In this document: positions 23,401 through 33,422 of the stretch, in pieces | Numbering within the stretch: the first letter of the stretch is position 1 | Layout: every line of letters begins with the position of its first letter | From: Cryptomeria japonica | Taxonomy: Eukaryota > Streptophyta > Pinopsida > Cupressales > Cupressaceae | DNA: 64,000 nucleotides | Assembly (NCBI RefSeq): GCF_030272615.1 | Contig: NC_081413.1 | Span: forward strand, 162,750,849-162,814,848 | Reading direction: 5' to 3' | Position numbers and translations under genes: made by a program | Notes under the pieces: model-generated | What the model was told of the DNA's origin: nothing | Seen by the model: the letters and a program-made list of their open reading frames with translations, nothing else | Database searches by the model: none

Positions 23401-23870
23401 AACTCAAGCATATTCTTTATTTATTTCAAAAACTCTGTACATTCTCTTTAGTCATTAAAGATATAAAAAATAAAATAGAAGTGATTAAGAAAGAGATCAT
23501 TGATCTCTCAAATAAGTTGACCACTAAGCCAAATTCTATTCAGCATTTCTATACAAAGTTAAAAAAGCTCATGGCTCAACAATTGGAACTTAGGAATGAA
23601 GAGCACCAAATTAGGATGGACATTATGACTCTTCAAACCTTATTCATTCCACACTTGTCCTCTGTCCAAGAGTAGATCAACAAGGCTACCTCCCTATCCA
23701 CTCAACCAGAGGGATGCACCTTAGATGGACTAATTTCACTGCTAGCTGACATTATAGCTCAGAATTCACTCATGGATAGTGTCAAGGATGCCCTCTCTGC
23801 CACTCTCACCGATGCAAGGACCAAGTATAAATCCATTTTTGATCAGTTGCATCCACCGAATGGTAACTAA
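20499..23870 (+). pseudogene. Copy 1 ORF2: large unrecognised retroelement protein, about 1,123 codons
   Basis: ATG at 20499 to TAA at 23868-23870, all in one frame, interrupted by 11 stops (eight TAG, two TGA, one TAA) and no frameshift. Residues of about 50-270 form a compact, hydrophobic-patterned domain (VEELGHVEIKDTYDEL, DDFMWLEEKPFKITKEIIHL, SVPYAAVDLAYKIVKKG, GSLLVCMLFYFEKFFP). Residues of about 330-510 are basic and Ser/Thr/Lys-rich. Residues of about 540-660 form a second conserved helical block. An acidic, Gln/Thr-rich linker (to about 820) and a C-terminal coiled-coil region (IKNKIEVIKKEIIDLSNKL) complete it. There is no catalytic motif. The N-terminal block should be compared with the 'putative plant transposon protein' domain of plant retroelements, whose layout it recalls. 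Homologous sequence is present in copy 2. Confidence 0.75.
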
Positions 23871-24177
23871 GTTTTGATGTTTGTCAAAAAGGGGGAGTAT
23901 ATAGTGTATATAAGATAATTTTGACAGGGGGAGTAGTGAACCGAGTAGTGAATCAAACAATGACAACCAAGTAGTTAATAGAGAATATTGATCACAGTGC
24001 ATGCATAATCAGAGTTTTGTACAGTATATTGATAAGGGGAGTATATCTGAATATACTATTTTATTGACAAATGTATATACTTTTTGATTAGTCAAATTTT
24101 GTAAGTATATAGATTTTTGAGTTATGACTTTGAAAGAAGTTTTGTCAAACATCTCAACTAATGTCAAAAGAGGAGAT
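23871..24177 (+). other. Copy 1 3' UTR with repeated purine tracts
   Basis: AAAAAGGGGGAGTAT lies near 23886, CAGGGGGAGTAG near 23925, AAGGGGAGTATA near 24034, and the LTR-proximal tract AAAAGAGGAGAT ends at 24177. The last is in the plus-strand primer position but has an A interrupting the G run. Copy 3 shows the same multiple-tract arrangement. Confidence 0.7.
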
Positions 24178-25345
24178 TGTTACTACTTACTAAGTTGTCA
24201 TTAATTTTATGTCCAAAGTCATTCTATATACTCTAGTCGGTTACTACTACCAAAATATTCAGTCAGTAAGCACAGAGCAGTCGGTTATAGAAGAAAGTAG
24301 TCACAGAGCCTAGTATACACCAAGTTGTCTACCAAGTATCACTAATGTGTCTACTGAGTAGCAAAAATGATATACCAAGTTAACACACACCAAGTGAAAC
24401 ATGTTACCAGATTCATTGAACCTAGACACACATGGGAAACATGTGACAATATCGAGGAACAAAGAACCGTTATCACATTGGAAATTGCACATAAAGATTT
24501 TGTATGATCTTGAGGTCATATATCCAATGAAATATCTTGTATGGTTATTCATTCCATAAATCATGTTTGTAAGATCGAAGAAATGAACTAGATCACCGAC
24601 ATAAGAGATCTATTTATACAACATGAATTGGGATTAGATAAAGATATATATGAAGTAAGACATGTGTGATAGATAAGGAAGCACTGAGTATTGTGACTGT
24701 TAGAGACATAGAGGTCACCAAGAAGGATTTCAGAGAACAGTCAAGGAACAAAGTAAACAGAAGGGTTTACTGAGTTAATCTATGGATCACCGAGGTATGC
24801 TATAAGTAAGGTAATCTCATTTTGAGCACATAGAATCTGCTATAACATTTCAGATGTGAAGTTGCAGATATTTGTAAAGATTTTATTGTAATATTTTGAG
24901 TTGTAAGAGAAACCTTTAATAGGGTAAAAGACTCTAACAAAGTCTATAAATTGTAAAGCCTTTAACTAGATGCGACATTTAGATAAGTGTTGTAAAATCC
25001 TTTAGCAAGGTAGATCTAATGATCTTGATACTCCTAACAGGGTAAGCTATCAGAAATAGTTGAACATGTAGCTCTCACTGAGCAACCTTTATTATTGCAG
25101 TAGTGAAGTTGTGGGTGCCATCCCCACCACAGTTTTTCTCTCTAACCAAGAGTTTCTACATAACCAAAATATATGTGTTATGGAGTGAATCATGTATGAT
25201 TATAATTTATTTATTTTAGCATTATATTATATTACATCATTTTTTGGTTTATGCATAATAGTAAAGTTATTGTTGAAGAAAGGATTTGAAGTATTGATTC
25301 ACCCCTCCCCTCTCAGTACATTAGCTTTCCATATTGGGCCTAACA
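24178..25345 (+). mobile_element. Copy 1 3' LTR
   Basis: It starts TGTTACTACTTACTAAG directly after the purine tract and ends GGGCCTAACA. The sequence is colinear with the 5' LTR, with scattered substitutions and a few small indels. The C-rich signature reads GATTCACCCCTCCCCTCTCA near 25296. Confidence 0.9.
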
Positions 25346-26562
25346 GTCTCGGCTTCAGGGTTTCCATTTGATTCATTCCAAGTCTATGTGATTCGACCGA
25401 TGACATTGTGTGATAAGTTAGCATTGAAATGAAGATCAAATCATGTCACCATGTCAGCCTTGTGCACATGAAGGATTTCCTTGAGGATCTTGCATGAAGA
25501 AGATTGATTCTATCTACCTCGAGAATTTCCGAAGTCTCAGTAAACTATGGAGAATGCATGATGGGTTATTAGCTTCGAGAAGCAGCAAAGAACATATGAT
25601 GGAGAACATCTTGAGATTTGTTCAAGATTGTTTTATCCTATGAAATGTGATTGAATGGTTAGGATTGGACCGACTGTATTGTTAACCTAGATGCTTAGGG
25701 TTTTAGGTTTTGGCTACCAACCTAATTGTTGTCTATAAGGTCAATGATGATTTTCTTTTGAGGTCATTGGAAAATGTTGTGTGTGTATCCAAGTGAAGAG
25801 ATACTTGATTCTTGCCAGACTGATGCAGTGAGTAGAGATCTACAGAGTGTGATTGCAAATGTAAAGGAACTAAAGTGGATCTACCTTGGCATTGAGTGTT
25901 GTTGTCAAATCAGTGTATTACCTATTGACTTCTAACCATTTCAGTAGTTAGAAAATACCTTTACCAGGTAGCTTTAACAGGATTTTTGTAAATCCTTTAA
26001 CAAGGTGACTCAAAATCATTGAGTTCTTAAAATCCTCTTGTGAGGTAACCTTTAATAGGGTTTAAACCTTTAACCTAGTATTTAGACATCCCTTAATTGG
26101 GTGATCCCTAGCAGAATCGGTTCCTAGAAGAACCTGTTGTAAAGTCATTAACCGAACTAGGCTGCTAACAAAGTGGACTTTAGAAGAGTTCAAGAACAAC
26201 TAGTGGGTATTCATCCGCACTGTGGTTTTTCCCAGTTGGGTTTCCACGTGAAAAATCAGTGTGTTATGTGTGACACTTTTTCATGTGATGTCTTAGTTTC
26301 TTCTGTTAAGTGGTAAAGCATGTTGATCCAATGGTCATTATAAGATATTAGGTTTTGTGAAGATCTAAGTGTTACCAGTTTATGCCTTTCACATTCTCAC
26401 TGTTTTTTACCAGCAATGCCCTGATTTATATCGGTGATGTTGTTTACCAGTTAGTGCAGTCTTTGCAGTTTAAGTTGTTAAAGAATTTTTTGTCTATACT
26501 GATTCACCCCCCCCCCCCCTCTCAGTATTTGTTGAGTATTTATTGTTCATCATTATTCATCA
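25346..26562 (+). mobile_element. Solo LTR, right part
   Basis: It continues the LTR interrupted at 17422 and begins with the second GTCTC. It contains GGGTTTCCACGTGAAAAATC near 26240 and TGATTCACCCCCCCCC followed by CTCTCAG near 26500, and ends ATTATTCATCA. ATAAG at 26563-26567 repeats the bases before 17172. Net LTR length without copy 1 is about 1.46 kb. Confidence 0.8.
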
Positions 26563-26567
26563 ATAAG

Positions 26568-27982
26568 TGGATCATACACATAAGATTTGTTAGTCTATGT
26601 ATATTTTTTTTATCATAAATATCATAATTTGCATACCTAGACACATAATCACCATTACAACTACATATCCTTTTGGTTGCCCATGTAATTATGTACAAAT
26701 ACAATGTCCTACTCCACATGCCTCTAATATCCTCACATCCTACTCCAAGCTTGTGAAGAGTAGTTCCTACATATAAATAATGACCAACATAAGCAATGTG
26801 AACAAAATAGTTTTATGATCATTCGTTGAAATGAAAATAGGGCAATGCAAATGAACACAAGATAAACCTAATGAACCATAGGGATGTTATTATTTATATT
26901 GCATTGTAGTTGAATCAAATTTTCCCATGATTTTTCTAACTCTTGCATTCCCAAGCCATGATAGAAAATATGTTTTGTAACCAAACAAATATAGATCTCT
27001 ACATAATTATAATGAACCTAATGAACTTTATACAACCATCATAACCCCATGTCCTACTCCAATCTTGTACCCGCAATATTGAAGTAAAAGTTGACACAAT
27101 AGTATTGTCCATAAAAAAGATCTATTTTTTTTAAAAAATTGTTACGAAATGTAAACAATGTGAACAACAAAGTTTTATGATAATTATTTATAATAAAATA
27201 CATGATAACAAATCGAGAGGTAGGATTATATACCATAGAGACACCTCCTTATGAATTACATTAAATGCACCCACAATGTTGAAGCAAAATGTTGACGCAA
27301 TAGTATTTTCCACCAAAAAGACCAACAAATTTATTAAGAATAGACAACAAAAACATAAACTCCAACATACATTTCACTTAAAAATAGTTAAAATTAAACA
27401 TGAATATGATCAATATGTGAAAGTTATCATACTTGCCCCATTTGGTATAAGCTATTCAAGTGTGCCTGAAAGGTCATCTCTTAGCTTAAGAGTATCCATA
27501 ATTTCTTCATGGTCAACACTACTAATTTCCATAATTATTTGGTCCTTGGTTTGAAATGATGCTTCAATAACTCAACATTTGTTTCTATAACAAGGTACAA
27601 ATACATGAGAATAGTTTTGTGTTTCTCATAGTCTTTAAATGTAGGTATTCCATTCTTTCTAATCATATATATTCATATCCAAATTATACCAACAACAACA
27701 TAACCTCTGGATACATTAATCCATAATTATATATCATCAATTGTGTTAGCTTCTAGTTTTCTTGTACACATTGTGCCAGCCATACTTAGTCTGATCTTTC
27801 TTTTCTTCCCCCATGGTGCAACAACTACAAAAATATGTCTTTTTTATCGAAAATTTGAAAGATATTCATAGTCAAGTGAAATTTCCATCTCACCATGTAA
27901 AAAGGATATTACTTGAGATAAAGAAGCTAGATATTGTAGAATCCAAGTATTTACCCACTCACTTGACTCGAATTGATCCTAG
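26568..27982. repeat. Degraded local repeats, no gene
   Basis: 26585-26665 repeats the sequence left of the solo LTR (17060-17140): TTTGTTAGTCTATG, ATCATAATTTGCATAC, TAGACAC. Further right, GCAATGTGAACAAAATAG..TTTTATGATCATT (near 26800) recurs near 27160, and AATATTGAAGTAAAAGTTGACACAATAGTATT (described by position 27070-27105) recurs near 27280. These are remnants of tandem units of several hundred bases. 27330-27982 shows nothing I can name. Confidence 0.5.
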
Positions 27983-28333
27983 TCATAGTGAATACAACTT
28001 TGACAAAAACAAGCCAACTCTTTGTCCAAATGGTCCACATACTTGCATCTGAGCTTCAAAATGAATGCATCTTTGAAGAGTCTTACAATTCAAATTTTCT
28101 CCTATTAAGCCCTCATCAATGAACCAAAAGAACCTAGACACTTCAGAATTAAAAATCCCTCCTTGTGACAATGTTGAGCTACACCAATCAACTATAGAAC
28201 ATGCATCACTAAATGTGGAACCTGGAATACTCAATTTCTTTTTAACCAAAGATCTCTTCACATAAGAACCTACTCCATTGTGTTTCCCTTTCCCATGAAT
28301 AGCTTTTAAAAAGTCCAAATATGAGGTACACAC
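27983..28333 (-). pseudogene. ORF fragment with HGKGKHNGVGSYVKR motif
   Basis: A 116-codon open frame contains AIHGKGKHNGVGSYVKR, then a Lys-rich stretch, STFSDACSIVDWCSSTLSQGG and SRFFWFIDEG. The HGKGxxxGxGxxxKR core resembles a motif I recall from uncharacterised plant and animal proteins often found with mobile DNA (H-G-K-G...D-G-x-G...K-R), here with Asn for Asp. The frame does not extend convincingly on either side, and no terminal repeats were found. It is probably a fragment of a larger gene or transposon ORF. It has no visible Cys/His zinc motif. Confidence 0.4.
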
Positions 28334-29148
28334 CTCTTTGCATGTATTTTAATCAACCAAAAAAAGAATACACGCATTCTTGAATTGTTTTGTAGAGTAT
28401 ATTTTAGTGGCGAATTTTTGCCAATTGGAAAATAGCCAAGATCAGGGATTTTGAAAGTGGCAAATATGATGGATCGAGGGTCTGTCTCCCATTCATATGA
28501 TTTTTACATGTTTTGGGCCATAGGCAAGGTGTTTTACCATCATCTTTTGGGGGCCAATTGTACTTTTTGATTATTTTGGCTAATATACTAGAAAGGTTCC
28601 AATGTACATGCACCCAATTATTTGCCAATAAAAGCTAAGCAGTTCAATGCCACAATCATTTACGAGGACCCATTTTGCTAGCCATTTTGTATATTATTGT
28701 TTAGGAGGACCAATTTTTACCAGTCATGTTGCAAATTAATGGTAATTATATGTCCAATGTGCATGCACCCATTTATTCTCTAATATCAGCTAAGTAGTTC
28801 AATACCACAATCGTTTAGGAGGACCCATTTCGCTATCCATGTTGTAAGTTATCATTTAAGAGGATTGATTTTTGCTATCCATGTTGCAAATACTGGGGAT
28901 CCCACTTAAATTTGACAAAATTTAAGATTAATTTTAAAATACCCCACGAAATTTGCCAAATATGGATTGGTATAAATACAACCAAAAGTTGGTACTTTTT
29001 TGACACAATTTGTTTTGCTATGAGCTCTATATAGTCAATTCACATCATAGACAATTTTATACTACAAATATTGTTGTATAATGGATTTTGACAAAATCAA
29101 TCTATAAGTGACAATGAAAAATTCTTTTTTAGTATTATAAGAGTTTAC
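28334..29148. repeat. Tandem duplication 28601-28740 / 28756-28891, otherwise non-coding
   Basis: Both copies hold ATGCACCCA, a Gln-free stretch GCTAAG.AGTTCAAT.CCACAAT, then GAGGACCCATTT and CATGTTGCAAAT. Between 28892 and 29148 the sequence is AT-rich, with TATAAATA at 28971, but no gene follows. The last five bases before 29149 (TTTAC at 29144-29148) are the target duplication of the copia derivative. Confidence 0.6.
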
Positions 29149-29510
29149 TGTTAGAGTTATCTTATATTAGCTAATAATTATTTATTTAATTATTAGTTTA
29201 TTAAACTCTATGCTTAAGCTAAACTTAAGCATTTAATAAATATTGTAGGTATTTAATAATTATTCTAATTATTAAATACACATTATCCCTTTAGGGTTTC
29301 TTTAGGGTTGCATACCTTTAGAGTTTCTATTATCCTTCTATAAGGATTGTATTGTACTTTTTCATAAAATTGATTCCCTTTTTGAATGATAATTTTCTTC
29401 TTCAGAGCATTTATGCTTTTTTGCTTTATGTGCCTCCATTCTTCTCTTGTGACAGGTATTTGCATGCAGGTGTTCTTGGGATCTCTGAGGTTGTATTTCC
29501 TCAACTTCTT
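29149..29510 (+). mobile_element. Copia derivative 5' LTR
   Basis: It is colinear with 32957-33292 but has about 28 extra bases near 29290-29320, a local duplication of the TTTAGGGTTTCT motif. Identity with the other LTR stops at CTTCTT (29510), where the inverted gag sequence begins, so the terminal CA is lost. Confidence 0.85.
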
Positions 29511-29639
29511 AAGGGAATCAGGTAAGAAAGAAGTCAACTCTGCCTCACTCTGAAATTTGATTCTCTCTTTGAGAGGGTCAATGAGATTCGGTCATTACAG
29601 ATTGAGGCAGAGTTGACTTCTTTGTTACCTGATTCCTTT
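29511..29639. repeat. 37-bp inverted repeat with 55-base loop at the LTR/gag border
   Basis: The left arm 29511-29547 and right arm 29603-29639 are reverse complements with two mismatches. The right arm is gag coding sequence (AELTSLLPDSF). The left arm sits exactly where the terminal CA and primer-binding site should be, and no TGGTATCAGAGC-like site is present. Confidence 0.85.
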
Positions 29640-30180
29640 CCCACTATTGAGGAATTTTTGAACAAATTCAAGACTACTAGATCTGTTCTTCAGGGATGTG
29701 GAAAGAACAAGACTGATACCGAGTGCATTCATTTGATTCTTTCGAAGCTTCAGGGTCACTTTCAATTTTTTGCCTCTTCTTTCTACTCCACCATGGATGG
29801 CTTGGGTACTAGTTTCAACATGCCTACCTTTGATGTCTTTTGTGAGCGATTGTCTCATGAGATGTCTCATCTTTCTCAACTAGATATGCTCTCAGGCTCC
29901 AAGAACAAAACATTGGTTGCTCAGTCCTCTAAGGAGAAGGAGAAATAGAAGCAGAAACCGAAGCCGAAGAAGCCTTCTGCAGGTAGTGAGCATTCCTCCA
30001 AGCCTGCTCCTAAGTTTGATTCAAAACCATTTCCTCCCAAACAAGGGAAATCTTCATAGTTTGGTGAGTCTTCCTCCAAGACTAAGATGAAATCATCAGA
30101 CACTTGCAGTTTTTGTGGCAAGGAAGGACATCCAATTTCTAGGTGTTGGGAATGAATAGAGGCTTTAGAGGAAGAAATGC
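29548..30180 (+). pseudogene. gag: Copia derivative gag
   Basis: The frame reads FDSLFERVNEIRSLQIEAEL, then TIEEFLNKFKTTRSVLQGCG, ECIHLILSKLQGHFQFFASS and FDVFCERLSHEMSHLSQLDM, a copia Gag core. A Lys/Pro-rich linker with two TAG stops leads to one canonical zinc knuckle, CSFCGKEGHPISRC. The start codon is not identifiable, because the leader was replaced by the inverted repeat. The protein continues in frame into the protease-integrase region. Confidence 0.75.
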
Positions 30181-31862
30181 AGCATCATCACATTTCCTTA
30201 CCTCAGGCATCTTCTCCTTCCATAGGGAAAGGTCATGCTCTCACTACTAGAGCTTCGACCTATGGGTCCACATGGATTCTAGATTCTGGTGCTTCTCACC
30301 ATATGACACACACTTAGCAGTTGGTTACTTCTCTTGCCTCTTGTGGTATTTCATAGATTGCAGTGGGTGACTCAGTTCAGCTTTCCGTCTTGGGTTCAGG
30401 TTCTATCTCTTTGGATGGGGGTACTCTACAGGATGTTCTGGTTGTCCCTGACATCTTGATGAACCACCTATCCATTTATCAGATTTGCCACTCTGGCTCT
30501 GGTAAGACAGTTGAGTTCTCACCACATGATGTGGTTATTTGAGACCTCCATGACCCTGATTTGGTTGTGGCCACTGGTAGTGTGGATTCTGCATCTCATC
30601 TCTACAAATTTGATGAATTTGAGCCCTCTTCGAGTATAGGTTCATCTCTCATAGCACATGCAAATTCAATGAGTAAGCTTTGGCATGAGTGATTAGGCCA
30701 TGTCAATTACAGATATCTTCAGCAGATGAGTACACAGGCACTTGTTCTTGGGCTCCCACAAGTTTCCTGCACTGATGGTGTTTGTCATGGTTGTGTGCTT
30801 GGCAAGCATCACATAGATCCCTTTCCGAAGGGGAGAGCCTCTCATGCTTTGGCACCCTTGGAGTTGATTCATAGTGACCTCATGTCATTTCCCACTCCTT
30901 CTTTTTCAGGGGCCAAGTATGTACTCACGTTTATTGATGACTTCTCCAAACGCGCATGGGTGTGCTTTCTTAAGTACAAGTCTGATGTCTTTGATTCATT
31001 TTGAATCTTTAAGACATATGTAGAGAAGCAGTCTAGCTGTTCTATTTGGTAGATAGGTATAGATAATGGGGGGAGTATGTGAATCAGGCTTTCAGAGATT
31101 TTTACACTGAGCATGGTTTGCAGCATCAGTTCACTGTTCCCTACACCCCTCAGCAGAATGGTGTTGCTGAATCTAAGAATAGAACTTTACGGGATATGGT
31201 GAATTTTATGATTCAGTCTAGGTCCATGGATTCAGCTTTTTGGGCTGAGGCCGTCAATTGTGCCAACTATATTCAAAATCGGATGCCTTACAAGGCTATT
31301 CAACATATGACTCCTGAGGAGGCTTGGTCTCATGACAAGCCTGATGTTTCCTTTTTTTGAGTGTTTGGCAGTGAGGCATGGGCCTTTATTCCTGATGCTC
31401 AGAGGAAAGCCATGGAGTGGAAGAGCCAACCACTCATTTTTGTTGGCTACTGTGAGGATGTTAAGGCATACAGGTTGTTTGATCATGATTCCAGAGGTCA
31501 TGTTTCAATGGGATGTTTAGTTTGATGAGCATCTTCCCACAATGGATACCTCAACACTAGTGTCTACTCCTCTGCCTCCTCCGACCTCTGCACCCCTCTA
31601 GGATCTTTTTGAGGACTTTTCTAATGATGGTGCTGATGATCCACCATCCCCACCTCCCCCTGCTCCACCTCAAATGCCCAAGTGGGCTCGCCTTACTATT
31701 GAGGTGGCCAGTCCTATGGCTGGTGATCCTTCAGATACTCATCACACTCATTCTCATATAGTGGGGTTGTATTTCTCAACTCCTAAGAGATCCCAAGAAC
31801 ACCTCATATTGTTGAAAAGCTCTTTCGGAGCTCTCTTCAGATTTGGAGGTTTGATCTTTTGA
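30181..31862 (+). pseudogene. pol: Copia derivative protease and integrase
   Basis: The protease site is STWILDSGASHHMTHT near 30280, followed by the copia-type LQDVLVVPDILMNHLSIYQI. The integrase zinc region is LWHE*LGHVNYRYLQQM ... CTDGVCHGCVLGKH. The core has LELIHSDLMSFP, YVLTFIDDFSKRAWVCFLK and, after a frameshift near 31050, FTVPYTPQQNGVAESKNRTL, with Glu of the catalytic triad in that block. The C-terminal domain reads VFGSEAWAFIPDAQRKAM..LIFVGYCEDVKAYRLF. A Pro-rich stretch (SPPPPAPPQMPKWARLT) is where reverse transcriptase would normally follow, but the frame ends at 31862. Confidence 0.85.
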
Positions 31863-32956
31863 TTTTTCTTTTTTGATGGTGTTTTTTTTTTCTGTCAAAG
31901 CCGGAAGTCTCTTTTTTGTACTATGGGAGCCATAGAATGAGCATTTGAACTCCATTTTTCAAAAACTTTATATCATTGGAAAGCTTGTTCTGTGCAATTT
32001 CCAGCCATATGAGTTTTATTTCCAAATTCTGCTCCATGCATATTTTATTCAGTTTTTTGCTTTTTAGCACTCTGATGGATATCTTGGTTGTTTCAGGTCC
32101 TGAGATCTCTTATCTAGTTCAGATGTCTCTATTTTGGTTCTCGTTTCTATTTCCAGTCTTCTTATCATTGTAGCTTGTATTTATGCAAACGCACTGAGAT
32201 AAAGTGTCATCATGCATTATTTACTTGGAATCTTGCACATCTTGTGCCTTATTGTACATGCACTACTTATAAAGTGCCATGAGGGGGTTGATGTTTGCCT
32301 TTTGTTTTCCATCTAACTTTGTCCAGTGAGTGTTCCTTCCATGACATTCACCTCATGATGTGTGTCAAGTGAGTGTTCCTTCCATGACACCATGTCCTAT
32401 CCTAAGCACCTTTGATGTTCCTAGTTCTTCGTCATGCAATTCTTCTTGGCTATTATTTTCAGTGTTCCTATCCCTCTCCCACTTCCGTATTATGGGGAGG
32501 TTTGTCCTATTGGTTCTAATACTTCCTTGGTTCGATTGATCAGCTCTTCAGGCTTTGGTGTCTCATGCCATCTGTATCTTCGAGTTCAGTTGTTTGCCTT
32601 TGTTTTCCATCTGATTCGAGTAGTGTCATTTGAGGGCACTCATGTAGATATAGTCTTATTTACCTGGTCATGTTCTATTTCAGTGGAGGTTCTTTAGATG
32701 AATAGTTACTCTTCGATAGTGTTTGCAGCTATTTCATACTTCAGTGGTGTTGTTCTTGCTTTTCCATCTCTTTTTGGAGTAGAGTTTTTTCCCACGTGGT
32801 TTTCTCTATTTCTCCGGTTCATAGAGATTTGGTTGTGATTGGGTACCTCAACAGGCCTTGTTGTTGGGACCCAAATTTGCCTTCATCATGTAGTTGCATG
32901 TTTTGCTTCATGCATTTAGTTTTTTAGCTACTCCCTAAGTTCATCTTAATGAGGGG
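31863..32956 (+). other. Non-coding tail replacing reverse transcriptase/RNase H
   Basis: It is T-rich with no long frame and no YVDD or RNase H motif. GTGAGTGTTCCTTCCATGACA occurs twice, near 32325 and 32370. It ends CTTAATGAGGGG, a short purine tract, immediately before the LTR at 32957. The junction with coding sequence lies near 31780-31862. Confidence 0.6.
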
Positions 32957-33292
32957 TGTTAGAGTTATCTTGTATTAGCTAATAATTATTTATTTAATTA
33001 TTAGTTTATTAAACTCTATGCTTAAGCTAAACTTAAGCATTTAATAAATATTGTAGGTATTTAATATTAATTATAATTATTAAATACACATTATCCCTTA
33101 GGGTTTCTATTATCCTTTTATAAGGATTGTATTGTACTTTTTCATAAAACTGATTCCCTTTTTGAATGATAATTTTCTTCTTCAGAGCATTTATGCTTTT
33201 TTGCTTTATGTGCCTCCATTCTTATCTTGTGACAGGTATTTGCATGTAGGTGTTCTTGGGATCTTTGAGGTTGTATTTCCTCAACTTCTTCA
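32957..33292 (+). mobile_element. Copia derivative 3' LTR
   Basis: It starts TGTTAGAGTTATCTT after the purine tract GAGGGG and ends CAACTTCTTCA. TTTAC follows at 33293-33297. At 336 bases it is a short LTR, well below the 1-1.2 kb of its neighbours. Confidence 0.9.
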
Positions 33293-33422
33293 TTTACGAA
33301 TTTTAGTTCTTTTTTAAAAATTATTTAGTATGGTTTCATTCATTGTTTGAGTAATGAGGATACAAGGGGTCTATGTTCTTAGGTCTTAGATTCTATTTCT
33401 TTCAATTTGTATTTCTTGAGAG

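Larger units (their letters stand above)
17423..25345 (+). mobile_element. Copy 1: complete non-autonomous LTR retrotransposon, 7.9 kb
   Basis: It is flanked by GTCTC at 17418-17422 and 25346-25350. LTRs are 17423-18578 and 24178-25345, about 1.16 kb each and clearly alike along their length. The tRNA-Met primer site is at 18581. The internal region codes only for a gag-like ORF (18641-19994) and a large ORF2 (20499-23870). No protease, reverse transcriptase, RNase H or integrase motif can be found in any frame. It therefore resembles a large retrotransposon derivative, but one with coding capacity. It must have moved using enzymes from another element. The copy is dead (17 in-frame stops or frameshifts). 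Confidence 0.9.
29149..33292 (+). mobile_element. Ty1/copia deletion derivative lacking reverse transcriptase, 4.1 kb
   Basis: It is flanked by TTTAC at 29144-29148 and 33293-33297. LTRs are short: 29149 to about 29510, and 32957-33292. Both start TGTTAGAGTTATCTT and carry TTAGGGTTTC and CAACTTCTT near their ends. The right LTR ends TTCTTCA. The internal region holds gag, a protease-like site and integrase, with stops and frameshifts, then 1.1 kb of non-coding sequence where reverse transcriptase and RNase H should be. A 37-base inverted duplication of gag replaces the primer site. Confidence 0.85.

Noticed and set aside
28971-28980. TATAAATA as a promoter
   Set aside because: No coding sequence follows within several hundred bases, and such sites are expected by chance in AT-rich DNA.
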